A stretch of 64,000 nt of DNA from Kingella negevensis (GCF_030177895.1 NZ_CP123448.1:744001-808000), one strand, 5' to 3'; counted from the stretch's first letter, positions 30,285 to 40,497 are shown. A program made the numbers and translations. Notes: a model not told the origin generated them from the sequence alone.

Positions 30285-30333
30285 GTTGGATTCAAGAATT
30301 CAACCTACGTAGGCCGGATACTCGTATCCGACA
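30285..30333. repeat. Two adjoining GTAGG/GTTGGATTC palindromes
   Basis: GTTGGATTCAAGAATTCAAC at 30285, then CTACGTAGGCCGGATACTCG and TATCCGAC. These are two imperfect palindromes of the GTAGGTYGGAT family side by side, just after hemH. Confidence 0.65.
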
Positions 30334-30338
30334 AACCA

Positions 30339-31352
30339 TTAAATCCAGCCTTGCCCGTTTTCCAACACCAAATCAGCCAAAGCGTCCAGCCAATCCGCAT
30401 TATCGTTCAAGCAAGGAATGTAATGAAACTGCGTACCGCCAGCCTTATGAAACTGCTCGCGTCCAGCAATAGCAATCTCTTCCATCGTTTCCAAACAATC
30501 ACTGGTAAAACCCACACACACCACGTCCAACTTCGTGATTTTGTGTTTTTTCGGCAGCGTGTCAAACAGCGTTTGCGTGGCAGGTTCAAGCCATTTGTTT
30601 TTCCCAAAACGGCTTTGGAACGACACCAAATAATCGTCTTCACTCAAACCCAATTCAGCCGCTACCAAACGCGCCGTTTCCTTGCATTCAAGCGGATAAG
30701 GGTCGCCCAATTCATGCTGGCGTAATGGAATGCCGTGAAAACTAAACAGCAATTTTTCGCCCTTGCCATGCTCGGCACGATAATTGCGAATTTGCGCCGC
30801 GACTGCCTTGATGTAACCCGAATGGTTATAAAAACGCGAAATCGTCCGCACCGACATTTGATTTCGCTCTGCTTGCAATTCAGCAAACACTTTGTCCAAC
30901 GCCGCACCTGTGCTGCTGCCTGCATATTGCGGATAAAGCGGCAACACAATCAATCGCCCTACCCCTTTGCTTTTCAGGATAGTCAAAGCCTCGTGAACAC
31001 TGGGCTCGCTATAAGTCATCGCATATGCGCAATGCACATGTTCGGGCAAACGCTCGCGCAAGCCTTCTAATTGGCGATGCGTGAACACATCCAACGGCGA
31101 ACCTTCTTTCAGCCACACTTTTTCATAAGCATGCGCGGATTTTTTGCTGCGAAACGGCAAGACAAAGCCGTGCAAAATCGGTTGCCATATAAACGGCGAT
31201 AATTCAATCACGCGGCTGTCTGACAGGAATTTGCGTAAAAACGGGCGCACTGCTTCAGCCGTGGGGACTGCAGGCGTACCCAAGTTAATCAATAAAACGC
31301 CCACTTGCTGACAGGCGGTCAATGAATTGGAAAATTCTGAATTAAATTTCAT
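30339..31352 (-). CDS. hemH: Ferrochelatase
   Basis: 337 residues. It inserts iron into protoporphyrin IX, the last step of haem synthesis. GVLLINLGTPAVPTAEAVRPFLRKFLSD is the N-terminal mark, and LLFSFHGIPLRQ holds the metal-binding His. VVCVGFTSDCLETMEEI is the C-terminal signature with the catalytic Glu. Intact. Confidence 0.95.
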   Translation of the reverse strand: MKFNSEFSNSLTACQQVGVLLINLGTPAVPTAEAVRPFLRKFLSDSRVIELSPFIWQPILHGFVLPFRSKKSAHAYEKVWLKEGSPLDVFTHRQLEGLRERLPEHVHCAYAMTYSEPSVHEALTILKSKGVGRLIVLPLYPQYAGSSTGAALDKVFAELQAERNQMSVRTISRFYNHSGYIKAVAAQIRNYRAEHGKGEKLLFSFHGIPLRQHELGDPYPLECKETARLVAAELGLSEDDYLVSFQSRFGKNKWLEPATQTLFDTLPKKHKITKLDVVCVGFTSDCLETMEEIAIAGREQFHKAGGTQFHYIPCLNDNADWLDALADLVLENGQGWI

Positions 31353-31407
31353 AGTTTACAAGGGTTTCAGGCTGCGATAAGCATTCCCTCACGCAGCCTG
31401 AAAAAAA

Positions 31408-31743
31408 TTATTTAAAGAAATCACCCATGCCAGCAGGCAAACCTTGCGTGAATTTAGACATGCGTTCAGAAGTGGTGGCTTCACCTTTTTGGTGCGCATC
31501 GTTCAACGCCGCCAAAATCAAATCTTCCAACATTTCCGCATCATCAACCGCTTGTTCAATCAGTTGCGGGTCGATGCGGACTTCGCGCACTTCATGGCTG
31601 CAAGTGGCAACCACTTTCACCAAACCATTACCTGCTTGACCTTCCACTTCAGTTTGCGCCAATTCTGCTTGCGCTTTTTTCATGTTTTCCTGCATTTTTT
31701 GTGCTTGCTGCATTAAGCCGCCTAAACCTGCTTTGCTGAACAT
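31408..31743 (-). CDS. ebfC: YbaB/EbfC nucleoid-associated protein
   Basis: 111 residues: [33 protein letters not shown] and a C-terminal [10 protein letters not shown], both typical. It forms dimers that bind DNA. It is usually paired with dnaX-recR, but here stands between hemH and an FAD enzyme. Confidence 0.93.
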   Translation of the reverse strand: MFSKAGLGGLMQQAQKMQENMKKAQAELAQTEVEGQAGNGLVKVVATCSHEVREVRIDPQLIEQAVDDAEMLEDLILAALNDAHQKGEATTSERMSKFTQGLPAGMGDFFK

Positions 31744-31829
31744 CTATTTGTTACTCCAAAAAGAAAAAATAAAACAACTTTCAGGCTGCGGTAAAACCAA
31801 AATGCAGCCTGAAAACAAAATTTTGCGGA

Positions 31830-33476
31830 TTATAACACTATTTGCCCACGCGCCAACAAAACCCGTTTCGCAGCCTGAACACCCCACCAAGCCGCCTCCT
31901 CAAACACCGAATAGCCACTAAAATCCCCATGCGCAAACACAATCTGCGAATCATGTCCACGCAGTTTCAGCAACAAATCATCAGCCAAATAACCTACCTT
32001 CGGCACAGCCATCGCATGCGCCCGCACCGTCATATCCACATGCTCCACAAACTGCCAAAACCCCTTCCCATAAACCGCCAACAAATCCTGCGCCGCATAA
32101 CCCAGCAAATCCTGCGGTTGCGCTTGCAACAACTCACGGCGCACATTTGCTGGCGCATCATGGTTCAACGCAGAATACGCCGTAAAAATCGTCCGCTCAG
32201 GTTTTGCCACATTAATTTGCTGATTCGTCGCCACCACATAGCCCAACCCACGCGAACCATACACCACATTATCCCAAGCCAACTCCGAATGCAGCCGCTC
32301 TTTTGGAAAACCACGCAACACAAAATTGCTCACCAACCAAGGCGCATACTCAGGCAGCCTGAAAACATCAAAACCATATTTTTCAGGCTGCGCCAACACT
32401 CGTTTCGCCACAAATAACGGCATCGCACAAATCACATTTTTCGCCCGAACCAACCGCGTATCGCCCGACACCACATCACGCAGCACCACCTCCACCCCGT
32501 CCGCCGTTTCCAGCACACGCGTTGCCACCGCCGCACAACTTGTGGGACGCGCAAAAACCAACTCCCCATTTTCAGGCAGCGACTTTATCGCCCGCATACC
32601 GCAAAACGCCCGAATCCCCTCAGAAATATGGTTCAGCCCATCTTGCCACGTCAAAACTGTCGCATGTTCATTGCCACGCGCCGCAAAATAATGCAGCCCA
32701 GCAAACGCCGACACCTGCTCAATCCCCTGCCCATAATCATCGCGGCAACAATAATCCAAATACCACAGCAAGCGCGGCGAACGATAACGCTCACGCCGCA
32801 ACCACTGCGCAAACGTCAGCGAATCCAGTTGCCGCCACAGCTTATCTTGCGAAGACAACGCAATCGGAATCGCAAAAATCTTGCGCCCGTCCGAACCACG
32901 CGCCTGTTTCAACTGCCCAATCAACTGAAAAAAACGCCGCGTATCCCCATCATTTTCAGGCGCAAGACCATATTGCCAATCCCCGTCCCGAAACAGCCGC
33001 TCTTCAGGCGCAAAAACCAAATCCGTTTCCCTGTAAACAGGTTTACCCAGCGCGTCAAATCCCTGCAAAATACCCAAATCCCCCAGCAATTCAAGCATAT
33101 GTGTACTTTCCGCAGACGGCAACGCCAAATAATGCGCCCCACTTGGCGCGTTCAGGCTGCCTGAAAACGCATACGCCGCATTATTGCCATGGCGCTCAAA
33201 GCCGTCCGCCAACAAAATATTGCGATAGCCATTTTTGACCAACGTCCACGCCGCACACAACGCTGCCGCACCGCTGCCTAAAATCAGCGTTTCGCAGACG
33301 TGTTCACGGCTAGGCAGTGTGTTCAGTTCCCCGTCGCGTAGCAAATGCGCCAACGGCAAACCCACCTTATTCAGCGTAAGACTTGGCGGGCGTGAAAGAT
33401 AGCGATAACCGAGCATAGACGCGGTTGCTGTGGCAGTTAGCGTGGCGGCATAACAGAGAAATTGGCGGCGATTCAT
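31830..33476 (-). CDS. FAD-dependent amine-oxidase-like protein with Tat-like leader
   Basis: 548 residues from ATG 33476; the six upstream in-frame codons are DUS-derived. The leader MNRRQFLCYAATLTATATA has a twin-arginine-like RRQFL. The body starts with a Rossmann motif LILGSGAAALCAAWTLVKNG at about 65-85, as in flavin amine oxidases. It ends IVFAHGDFSGYSVFEEAAWWGVQAAKR, the usual C-terminal FAD-binding block. The substrate is unknown. It was probably exported folded with its flavin. DUS copies inside the gene encode FSGSLNAP and FRLPEYA. Confidence 0.8.
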   Translation of the reverse strand: MNRRQFLCYAATLTATATASMLGYRYLSRPPSLTLNKVGLPLAHLLRDGELNTLPSREHVCETLILGSGAAALCAAWTLVKNGYRNILLADGFERHGNNAAYAFSGSLNAPSGAHYLALPSAESTHMLELLGDLGILQGFDALGKPVYRETDLVFAPEERLFRDGDWQYGLAPENDGDTRRFFQLIGQLKQARGSDGRKIFAIPIALSSQDKLWRQLDSLTFAQWLRRERYRSPRLLWYLDYCCRDDYGQGIEQVSAFAGLHYFAARGNEHATVLTWQDGLNHISEGIRAFCGMRAIKSLPENGELVFARPTSCAAVATRVLETADGVEVVLRDVVSGDTRLVRAKNVICAMPLFVAKRVLAQPEKYGFDVFRLPEYAPWLVSNFVLRGFPKERLHSELAWDNVVYGSRGLGYVVATNQQINVAKPERTIFTAYSALNHDAPANVRRELLQAQPQDLLGYAAQDLLAVYGKGFWQFVEHVDMTVRAHAMAVPKVGYLADDLLLKLRGHDSQIVFAHGDFSGYSVFEEAAWWGVQAAKRVLLARGQIVL

Positions 33477-33541
33477 AAGATTTTCAGGCTGCATTTACAA
33501 GTAAAAGAAAAGCTATTATAAAGCAGCCTGAAAACCATCAG

Positions 33542-33610
33542 TTGTAGGTCGTGCATTCATGCGCAACAGTTTTCAGGCTGCAAATGTTGCGCATAAATGC
33601 ATAACCTACA
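33542..33610. repeat. Nested inverted repeat GTAGGTCGTGCATTCATGCGC
   Basis: GTTGTAGGTCGTGCATTCAT and the later inverted GCGCATAAATGCATAACCTA pair around an internal DUS half. It lies directly before the next gene, so it may be in its leader. Related half-sites (CGGGCATAAATGCACCGACC) occur at about 45386 and 56036. Confidence 0.65.
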
Positions 33611-33636
33611 ATTACCGTCCAAAAGAAAGAACGCCC

Positions 33637-34095
33637 ATGCTAAAACAAAAAGACCTCCACGCCCTAATCCAACAACACATTCCCCAAATCCACTATTTAG
33701 AAGTAGAAACCACCGAATCTGCAGAAGGCGAATGCACCCTGTGGGAACGAGACGACTGCACCATTCTGCTAGACCTCGCCATCCCTGAAATGGCAAATCT
33801 TCCTACCGCCTTAAAAAACATCTCAGCCAAACTCACATGGCTCAACGAACACCGTGCCGACATCATCGCCCAATTATTCGCCGAACCCAAATTTTCAGGC
33901 AGCCTGAAAACCGAACGCGCACAAGTTGAACCCAAATTACACATGGTGTACTGCTCGTTTTTCGTAGGAAGCACAGAAGAAATTTTTTGCGATTTCGCCG
34001 TGTCCGCCGAAGACAATTTGCTGAACAACCGCTTTGCCGATTGCTCATTAGAAGAAGACAACGAGTTCACATTCAACGGCATGGAACAAGATTAA
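33637..34095 (+). CDS. Conserved hypothetical acidic protein
   Basis: 152 residues from ATG 33637 (GAAAGAACG upstream); an earlier in-frame start would lie in a repeat. Acidic, cytoplasmic, no signal: EVETTESAEGECTLWERDD and a C-terminal EEDNEFTFNGMEQD. I do not recognise a family. An in-frame DUS codes SGSLKTER in the middle. Confidence 0.7.
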   Translation: MLKQKDLHALIQQHIPQIHYLEVETTESAEGECTLWERDDCTILLDLAIPEMANLPTALKNISAKLTWLNEHRADIIAQLFAEPKFSGSLKTERAQVEPKLHMVYCSFFVGSTEEIFCDFAVSAEDNLLNNRFADCSLEEDNEFTFNGMEQD

Positions 34096-34099
34096 CCCC

Positions 34100-34127
34100 G
34101 TAGGTCGGATACTTGTATCCGACCTAC
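34100..34127. repeat. GTAGGTCGGATAC palindrome
   Basis: GTAGGTCGGATAC-TT-GTATCCGACCTAC, perfect 13-bp arms, 4 bases after the preceding stop. It may act as a transcript end. Confidence 0.85.
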
Positions 34128-34154
34128 AAACCACCAACACGCAGCCTGAAAACC

Positions 34155-35219
34155 ATGAAACGCACCCCAATACTCCCCCTAATCGCCACCTTTATCCGCG
34201 ACCACTTCAACACCCCCAACTTCCCCACCTACCCCCCAAGCGACCACTTCAACCCCAAAACACGCCAATTCTTCAACACCCCAGCCACACGCCCACTCAA
34301 ATCAGGCGTACTGCGCGAAATGTGGCGTTTAGCCGCCGAAGAAGAGCAATTCCACCCACCACGCCCCCTGCCCACCGTCCAACCCGATTGGCAAGCCTTT
34401 CACGCCCCCAGCGAAACCGCCCGTTTCATCTGGTTTGGACACTCCACCCTACTCATGCGGCTCAACAACAAAACCATTTTCATCGACCCCGTTTACTACG
34501 AAAGCGCGTCCCCAGTTGGCTTAATGATGCACCGTTTTCAAGCCCCACCAGTCGCGCTAGCAGATTTACCGCCGATTGATTTCATCGTATACAGCCACGC
34601 GCACTACGACCATTTAGACCACAACGTCGTTGATTACTTTGCCAAAAATCGCCCCCAAGCCCAATTCATCGCACCGCTCGGCTTAGGCGCGTATCTGCGA
34701 AACTGGGGCATTGCCAACCAGCAAATCCAAGAGCTAGACTGGGCGCAATCCACCGAACAATTCGGCATCACATTCCACGCCGTACCAGCGCGACACGACG
34801 CATCACGCACCGCGTTTGACGCGAAAAAATCGCTGTGGGCAGGCTGGGTATTTGAAACGTCGCAGCAAAAAATCTATTTTTCAGGCGACAGCTCTTACGC
34901 AACGCATTTTCAGAAAATCGGTGAACGCTTCGGCGGCATAGATTTAGCGTTTGTAGAAAATGGGCAATACAATCCGCTTTGGGAAGACAATCACATGTTC
35001 CCAGCGCAAACCGTTCAGGCTGCATTGGACGTAAAAGCGAAATGCTGGATGCCGATTCATTGGGGCGCATATCCACTTTCTACGCACCAATGGGACGAGT
35101 CTGTGCGTGAAAGTTCGCAGATTGCCGCAGAGAAAAATTTGCCTATGCTCACGCCGATGATGGGGCAAGTGTTTGACATCAACACACCAACAGAAAAATG
35201 GTGGGAAAGCGTGAAATAG
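34155..35219 (+). CDS. MBL-fold metal-dependent hydrolase (UlaG/NAPE-PLD-like)
   Basis: 354 residues from ATG 34155, which follows a DUS half. The zinc motif VYSHAHYDHLDH and the later PARHDA, YFSGDSSYA and MPIHWGAYPLSTHQW supply the remaining ligands. FIWFGHSTLLMRLNNKTIFIDPV is typical of the NAPE-PLD/UlaG branch. The substrate is uncertain. Confidence 0.88.
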   Translation: MKRTPILPLIATFIRDHFNTPNFPTYPPSDHFNPKTRQFFNTPATRPLKSGVLREMWRLAAEEEQFHPPRPLPTVQPDWQAFHAPSETARFIWFGHSTLLMRLNNKTIFIDPVYYESASPVGLMMHRFQAPPVALADLPPIDFIVYSHAHYDHLDHNVVDYFAKNRPQAQFIAPLGLGAYLRNWGIANQQIQELDWAQSTEQFGITFHAVPARHDASRTAFDAKKSLWAGWVFETSQQKIYFSGDSSYATHFQKIGERFGGIDLAFVENGQYNPLWEDNHMFPAQTVQAALDVKAKCWMPIHWGAYPLSTHQWDESVRESSQIAAEKNLPMLTPMMGQVFDINTPTEKWWESVK

Positions 35220-35226
35220 CATACAA

Positions 35227-35260
35227 AAAAGCAGCCTGAAAATATTTTCAGGCTGCTTTT
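35227..35260. terminator. DUS-pair terminator
   Basis: AAAAGCAGCCTGAAAAT meets its inverse ATTTTCAGGCTGCTTTT with almost no loop. It lies between convergent genes. A GTAGGTCGGCGTATTTATGC half-repeat follows at 35267. Confidence 0.78.
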
Positions 35261-35304
35261 GGTTTGTAGGTCGGCGTATTTATGCCCGACTTTTCAGGCT
35301 GCAT

Positions 35305-36183
35305 TCACACAAACGCAAAATGTGCCGCAATCGCCACCAACCACAAACACCCAATTTTATTATTGCTCAAAAACATCTCAAAACACGCCGCGCGGTCTCG
35401 CGACAAAATGCGCCAATATTGCTGCGCTTGCCAAAAAAACACCACGCACCAAGCCGCCCAAAACACCCAAGCTGCGTCCAACAGCCAACCCACTTGCAGC
35501 ATAATCAAATCAAATATTCCATGGCTCACCATCGCCATTTCCGCGTCCCAATCGCCAAACGTAATCGCTGACGTTTTCATGCCGATTTTCAAATCATCTT
35601 CCTTGTCCGCCATCGCATAAATCGTATCGTAAGCCAGCGTCCAAAACACATTCGCCGCAAATAGCCACCACGCAATCACAGGCACAGTTTCCTGAATCGC
35701 CATAAACGCCATGGGAATGCCAAACGAAAACGCCAGCCCTAAATAAAACTGCGGAATCGGAAAAAAGCGTTTCATTAGCGGATAAGTGAACGCCAAAAAC
35801 AGCGCAGGAAACGCCATCAGCAAAGTCCCAAAATTAAACGGCAACAAACACAACGTCGCCAGCGCACACAGTACCAAAATCAACGCTTTCGCCTCTTTGC
35901 CCGAAACCGCCCCACGCGCAAACGGGCGATTTTTCGTGCGCTCAACGTGTCCGTCAAAATCACGGTCAGCCCAATCATTCGCCACACAGCCCGCGCTACG
36001 CATTAAAAACGTGCCAGCCGAAAACGCCAGCACCGTTAAAATTTCAGGCTGCCCTTCCGATGCAATCCAAACCGCCCATAAAGTGGGGTACAGCAACAAA
36101 AACGTGCCAATCGGTTTATCAGCACGCATCAGTTGAACATAAACGCGCCATTTTTCAGGCTGCAAAATGTGGTTTAAAAACAT
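35305..36183 (-). CDS. ubiA: 4-hydroxybenzoate octaprenyltransferase
   Basis: 292 residues from ATG 36183. The two prenyl-diphosphate motifs are [19 protein letters not shown] (NDxxDxxxD) and [14 protein letters not shown]. About eight membrane spans are predicted. It attaches the polyprenyl tail to 4-hydroxybenzoate in ubiquinone synthesis in the inner membrane. The UbiX fusion gene of the same pathway is 8 kb away. Confidence 0.95.
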   Translation of the reverse strand: MFLNHILQPEKWRVYVQLMRADKPIGTFLLLYPTLWAVWIASEGQPEILTVLAFSAGTFLMRSAGCVANDWADRDFDGHVERTKNRPFARGAVSGKEAKALILVLCALATLCLLPFNFGTLLMAFPALFLAFTYPLMKRFFPIPQFYLGLAFSFGIPMAFMAIQETVPVIAWWLFAANVFWTLAYDTIYAMADKEDDLKIGMKTSAITFGDWDAEMAMVSHGIFDLIMLQVGWLLDAAWVFWAAWCVVFFWQAQQYWRILSRDRAACFEMFLSNNKIGCLWLVAIAAHFAFV

Positions 36184-36249
36184 AATTTCCCCTTGAAACA
36201 CAAATATTGAAGCGAATTATAGAATTTTTCAGGCTGCGTGAAAACGTGC

Positions 36250-36356
36250 GTAGGGTGCGCACGGCATACCCTACACACTGGAACATCGGCGGCTCACAGA
36301 CATCTTGCCATTTTGAAACACATTCAAGGCTTTTGTCGGCGAGCTGCCGACGCTCT
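36250..36356. repeat. Palindromes GTAGGGTGCGC and CGGCGGCT arms
   Basis: GTAGGGT...ACCCTAC at 36250-36274, then CATCGGCGGCTCACAGACAT (about 36284) and the inverted GTCGGCGAGCTGCCGACGCT ending near 36355. They fill the ubiA-pncB divergent gap together with DUS copies. No promoter is obvious. Confidence 0.6.
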
Positions 36357-36436
36357 ATTTTTCAGGCTGCCAACAAATCTTTTACACGCCCACAACTCCT
36401 ATCGTTTAAAATACTTTCTTTTTGCACACAATCCCT

Positions 36437-37636
36437 ATGCCCATTATCCAATCCCTCCTCGACACCGACCTATACAAATTCACCATGCTCCAAGTGGTGC
36501 TACACAAATTCCCACAAGCACACGGCGTGTACGAATTTCGCTGTCGCAACAAAAAAACCGCCTACCCACTTGCCGAAATTATCCCCGATTTAGAGCGCGA
36601 ATTAGACGTCCTCTGCGAACTGCGTCTGCAACAAGACGAACTAGACTACCTCCGCCAACTTCGCTTCATCAAAAGCGACTTCGTGGACTATATGGAACTG
36701 TTCCAACTCAAACGCCGCTTCGTCAAAGTATGGGGCGACGAAGACGGCAAATTGCACATTCGCATTGAAGGGCCAGTCATTCAAGCCATGTTCTTCGAAA
36801 TTTACATCTTAGCGATTGTGAACGAACTCTATTTCCGCCGCCTAGAAACCCCCGAAGTGCTAGCCGAAGGCGAACGCCGTTTGCAAGAAAAATGCAAACA
36901 CATCAACCTATTGCAAGGCAGACAACACCCAGACGACCCACCATTCTTAGTGTCCGACTTCGGCACCCGCCGCCGCTATAACTTCGCATGGCAAAAACAC
37001 GTTGTTGAACAATTCGTCCAAGCCGCGCCCGATGTCTTCCGCGGCACAAGCAACGTCTATCTTGCCAAGCAACTCAACATCACTCCCATCGGCACTATGG
37101 CGCATGAATTTATGCAAGCCTTTCAAGCGTTGGACGTAAAACTGCGCGACTTCCAAAAAGCCGCATTAGAAGCATGGGTACACGAATACCGAGGCGACTT
37201 AGGCATTGCGCTCACAGACGTAGTCGGCATGGACGCATTTTTGCGCGATTTTGACCTCTATTTCGCCAAACTGTTTGACGGCTTACGCCACGACAGCGGC
37301 GACCCATACGAATGGGGCGAAAAAGCCTACGCCCACTATAAAAAGCTCAAAATCGACAGTCGCACCAAAATGCTCACCTTTTCAGACGGCTTGAACCTAG
37401 AAAAAGCGTGGGATTTACACCAATATTTCAAAGGGCGTTTCAAAACCAGCTTCGGTATCGGCACAAATCTGACTAACGACATGGGACACGAACCGCTCAA
37501 CATCGTGTTAAAACTCGTAGAATGCAACGGGCAATCAGTCGCCAAACTGTCCGACAGCCCAGGCAAAACCGTTACCGACAACGACACCTTCCTCGCCTAT
37601 TTGCGCCAAGTGTTCGATATTCCACCCGAGCAATAA
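36437..37636 (+). CDS. pncB: Nicotinate phosphoribosyltransferase
   Basis: 399 residues from ATG 36437; an upstream TTG is in frame but less likely. [20 protein letters not shown] and EFRCRN mark the family. [37 protein letters not shown] with the phosphorylated His, and [18 protein letters not shown] complete the site. It makes NaMN in NAD salvage. Confidence 0.95.
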   Translation: MPIIQSLLDTDLYKFTMLQVVLHKFPQAHGVYEFRCRNKKTAYPLAEIIPDLERELDVLCELRLQQDELDYLRQLRFIKSDFVDYMELFQLKRRFVKVWGDEDGKLHIRIEGPVIQAMFFEIYILAIVNELYFRRLETPEVLAEGERRLQEKCKHINLLQGRQHPDDPPFLVSDFGTRRRYNFAWQKHVVEQFVQAAPDVFRGTSNVYLAKQLNITPIGTMAHEFMQAFQALDVKLRDFQKAALEAWVHEYRGDLGIALTDVVGMDAFLRDFDLYFAKLFDGLRHDSGDPYEWGEKAYAHYKKLKIDSRTKMLTFSDGLNLEKAWDLHQYFKGRFKTSFGIGTNLTNDMGHEPLNIVLKLVECNGQSVAKLSDSPGKTVTDNDTFLAYLRQVFDIPPEQ

Positions 37637-37638
37637 CC

Positions 37639-38385
37639 ATGTTTACCGACACGCATTGCCATTTAACCGACGTGGCTTTTGCACAAACGCAGCCTGAAAT
37701 CATCGCGCAAGCCCAGCAAGCCAACGTTTCAGGCTGCATTGTTCCCGCCGCGCAGTTCACCGATTGGCAAAATATTCTTGCATTAAAACAAACCTTTGTG
37801 CGCCGAAAAGCGATTGGCATTCACCCATGGTTCGCCGCAGAATGGAACGAAACTGTTTCACGCAGCCTGAAAAACACATTGGCGGAAAACCCAGAATTGT
37901 GGCTAGGCGAAATCGGTCTGGATTTTCATCGAGCCACCACGCCTGAAGCGCGTGAACAGCAACAACACGTTTTCAGGCTGCAAATAGAAATCGCGCAGCA
38001 ATTTCATCGCCCCGTGATTTTGCACAATCTCAAAAGCACACAAACGCTGGTGCAGATTTTGCGTGAGACAAAATTTGCGCACGGCGGCATTGCCCACGCA
38101 TTTTCAGGCAGCATGGAAGAAGCGCGATTGCTCACGGGGCAAGGCTTACTGATTGGGCTAGGTTCGCTGCTGCTTAATCCTAATGCAAAAAAAGTGCGCC
38201 AACTTGCCGCGCAGTTGCCACTTGAGCAGATTGTGCTGGAAACCGATAGCCCGTTTATGCTGCGCGACACGCTCAACACGCCTGCGAATACGCGAAAAGT
38301 AGCAGAAATTGTGGCGGAATTGCGTGGGATTTCGTTGGTAGAATTGGCAGCGCAATGTGAGCGGAATTTGCAGCGATTGGGTTAA
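37639..38385 (+). CDS. tatD: TatD-family metal-dependent DNase
   Basis: 248 residues from ATG 37639, 2 bases after the pncB stop, so co-translated. FTDTHCHLTD has the metal-binding HxH, LGEIGLDFH the Glu, and VILHNL and ETDSPFML the further ligands. A 3'-5' exonuclease of the cytoplasm. In-frame DUS copies code SRSLKNT and FSGSMEEA. Confidence 0.9.
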   Translation: MFTDTHCHLTDVAFAQTQPEIIAQAQQANVSGCIVPAAQFTDWQNILALKQTFVRRKAIGIHPWFAAEWNETVSRSLKNTLAENPELWLGEIGLDFHRATTPEAREQQQHVFRLQIEIAQQFHRPVILHNLKSTQTLVQILRETKFAHGGIAHAFSGSMEEARLLTGQGLLIGLGSLLLNPNAKKVRQLAAQLPLEQIVLETDSPFMLRDTLNTPANTRKVAEIVAELRGISLVELAAQCERNLQRLG

Positions 38386-38419
38386 AAAAGCAGCCTGAAA
38401 ACTTTTTCAGGCTGCTTTT
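38386..38419. terminator. DUS-pair terminator
   Basis: AAAAGCAGCCTGAAAA paired with TTTTCAGGCTGCTTTT right after tatD, convergent with the second hsdS. Confidence 0.8.
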
Positions 38420-38806
38420 GTTTAGTTTTCGCGTGGAAAATCTAGTAATTGCTCTCTGTAGTATTCGTATTGTTTTTGGCGCAATTCGATTTCTCGTGGT
38501 AAACCTTCGCTGATGGAATTGACCAGCGTGTCGAATTTATCCAAGATTTCTACGATTTTTGCTTGGGTTTCTAGTGGGGGGATTGGGATTTTAAGTTTTT
38601 CAATAGATACTCGCCCCAATCTTGGAACACTGGCTTTTCTGACTTGGTTTTTAATTATTTTTTGTTGGGAAATTAGAATGTAATACAAAAATCGTTCATT
38701 CAAATTTTCTGGGCATTCAAAATGATAACAATCGTCAGCAGCCCAAAAATCTACATAACTAAATCCAATATCACCAGCAGCACCTGCTGAAATCACAAAA
38801 GTTTTA

Positions 38807-39624
38807 GAACCTGTATTCACAAAAATGATAAAATATCTTTATGACTAGAAAATCCTACCCAACAGACTTAACAGATGCCCAATGGCAAGCGATTGAGCCA
38901 CATTTTAACCAGCTACGCCACTACAAATGGGATAAACGTCAATTAGTGAATGCCGTTTTGTACATCACCAAAACAGGTTGCCAATGGCGTATGCTGCCCA
39001 ATGATTTTCCACCTTATTCAACCGTATGGAGTTTCTATCGCAGAGCCAATCAATCAGGCTTATGGGATAGAATTCTTTTGGCATTGGTTCAAAAAAACGT
39101 TTAATCCATCAAAAACAAGCAATGCCAACTTATGCCATTCTTGATTCACAAAGTGTCAAAACAGCTTCTAGCGCACATGATAAAGGTTTTGATGGAGGTA
39201 AAAAAATCAAAGGTCGTAAGCGACATATAGCTGTTGATACGTTGGGTAATCTATTGTCTGTTGTGGTTCATGCAGCCAATATTCATGACACAAAAGCAGG
39301 TATTTTTGTAGCAAAAAAAGCGTTTGAGACCTATCCGAGTTTAAAAGGTTTCTGTGCGGACGCAGGTTATCGGAATACATTTGAGCGTGAAGTATCAGAG
39401 CAATTGGGTTTAACTGTTGAGATTTCAAAGAGAATTCAAGATATTTCTTGGCATATTCTGCCCAAACGTTGGATTGTAGAACGAACGTTTGCATGGTTAG
39501 GTTGGTCTCGACGTTTAGCAAAAGATTTTGAGCAGACGAATTTATCTGCTGAAAATTTTGTTAAACTAGGGTATATTTCACAAATATTAAAATTTATCAA
39601 ATAGTTGTTTGTGAATACGGGTTC
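38807..39624 (+). mobile_element. IS5-family (IS1031-like) insertion sequence in hsdS2
   Basis: 818 bp with ends GAACCTGTATTCACAA and the inverted TTGTGAATACGGGTTC. It has a 3-bp TTA duplication (38804-38806 and 39625-39627), verified against the uninterrupted hsdS1 sequence. A TNA target fits the IS1031 branch. It carries a two-frame transposase. Confidence 0.92.
38841..39604 (+). CDS. IS5-family transposase, two frames joined by -1 frameshift
   Basis: The first frame (38841-39104) codes MTRKSYPTDLTDAQWQAIEP with GCQWRMLPNDFPPYSTVW. The second (to 39604) codes the DDE core: YAILDSQSVKTAS, FCADAGYRN, WIVERTFAWLGWSRRLAKDFE. The join is CAA AAA AAC, a perfect A-AAA-AAC slippery heptamer near 39090. 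A -1 slip reads QKKRLIHQKQAMPTYAILDS without a gap. Programmed frameshifting is common in this IS group, so I treat the gene as functional. Confidence 0.85.
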
Positions 39625-40426
39625 TTATTTGCGTTGCAATTTTTTTCATTAAAAAATCCCAATGGTTGCAAACTATTTTGATAAACAGGAAATGGACTTT
39701 CTGAATCTAATTGGCTACGAACTAATCTTTTTCCTCTACAAATTTCAACAGTTTCCCCCAACGTCTTCTATTCCACTTGCAGGCTGCCTGCAAACGGATT
39801 TTTCGGGTTTTCGCAATCCAGCAATAAATCACGATAATATTGATATTGCTTTTTGCGTGCTGTAAGCTCCGTAAAATTGTCAAGCAAGTTGACAATTTTA
39901 CGTTGAACGTGAAGCGGTGGAATGGGGACTAAAAATTTATCCGTGTCAGGTGTGGCAATTTGCGGCATTTGCATTTTGGAACCCAATTTCTGAAAGTGCG
40001 GTTCATGTTGCTTCAAAAAATAATAGATAAATTTAGTGTCAATTTGTTCGTTTGTTGAGTGATACGCCCACATTTCGCTTTTGTGTGAAAAAGGTCGATC
40101 GTAATACTCAAATTCAATAAAACCACGCGATTTCACAATGATAGACGGCTGATTTTGAATGTCTTTGCTGGGTATATCCGCGTAGTCCACAAAAGCAACC
40201 GTTTTGCCGCCCGCAAAAATTTTAACGGGTGCGTTCTCTTTGTGCAGTTCCTTCATTTGTCCCGCCGTGATTTTTGTCCCTTTGCTGCGTTTCAATACCT
40301 CGCCCAACGGCTTCCACACCACTTTCTCACCTTGCAAAAATTTGTCTACAATTTTTCTGTTGCTTGTCATCACTCTGTCCTTGTTTCCTATTTTCAGGCT
40401 GCATTTGAATACGCAAATATTCTGGC

Positions 40427-40497
40427 GTAGGGTGCACGCGGCGCCCTCTACAATTATTTGGCAGCCGAGATTGTCGCGCATAATGATGCCCGCTACA
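40427..40497. repeat. GTAGGGTGCACGC palindrome and neighbour arms
   Basis: GTAGGGTGCACGCGGCGCCCTCTAC at 40427-40451 is an imperfect palindrome. It is followed by TTGTCGCGCATAATGATGCC and CTACAAC, then a DUS half. The gap between hsdS2 and the oppA remnant holds nothing else. Confidence 0.55.

Larger units (their letters stand above)
38422..40370 (-). pseudogene. hsdS: Second hsdS, broken by a nonsense codon and an IS
   Basis: The first recognition half (40370 to 39768) is unlike hsdS1: KRSKGTKITAGQMKELHKEN and KSRGFIEFEYYDRPFSHKS. It ends with the same PIPPL-QRKIVNLLDNFTE, but has LTARKKQ directly, with no LTAE repeats. The frame meets TAG where hsdS1 has TGG (E-W-K, ~39765-39767). It continues as TLGETVEICRGKRLVRSQ until an IS at 38807-39624. 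The rest (38806 to 38422) is nearly identical to the end of hsdS1. It could be a silent source for recombination with hsdS1, which lies on the same strand 17 kb away. Confidence 0.9.

Noticed and set aside
33559-33636. Upstream start adding 26 residues to the protein at 33637
   Set aside because: The extension is encoded by a DUS and an inverted repeat and includes an unlikely leader.
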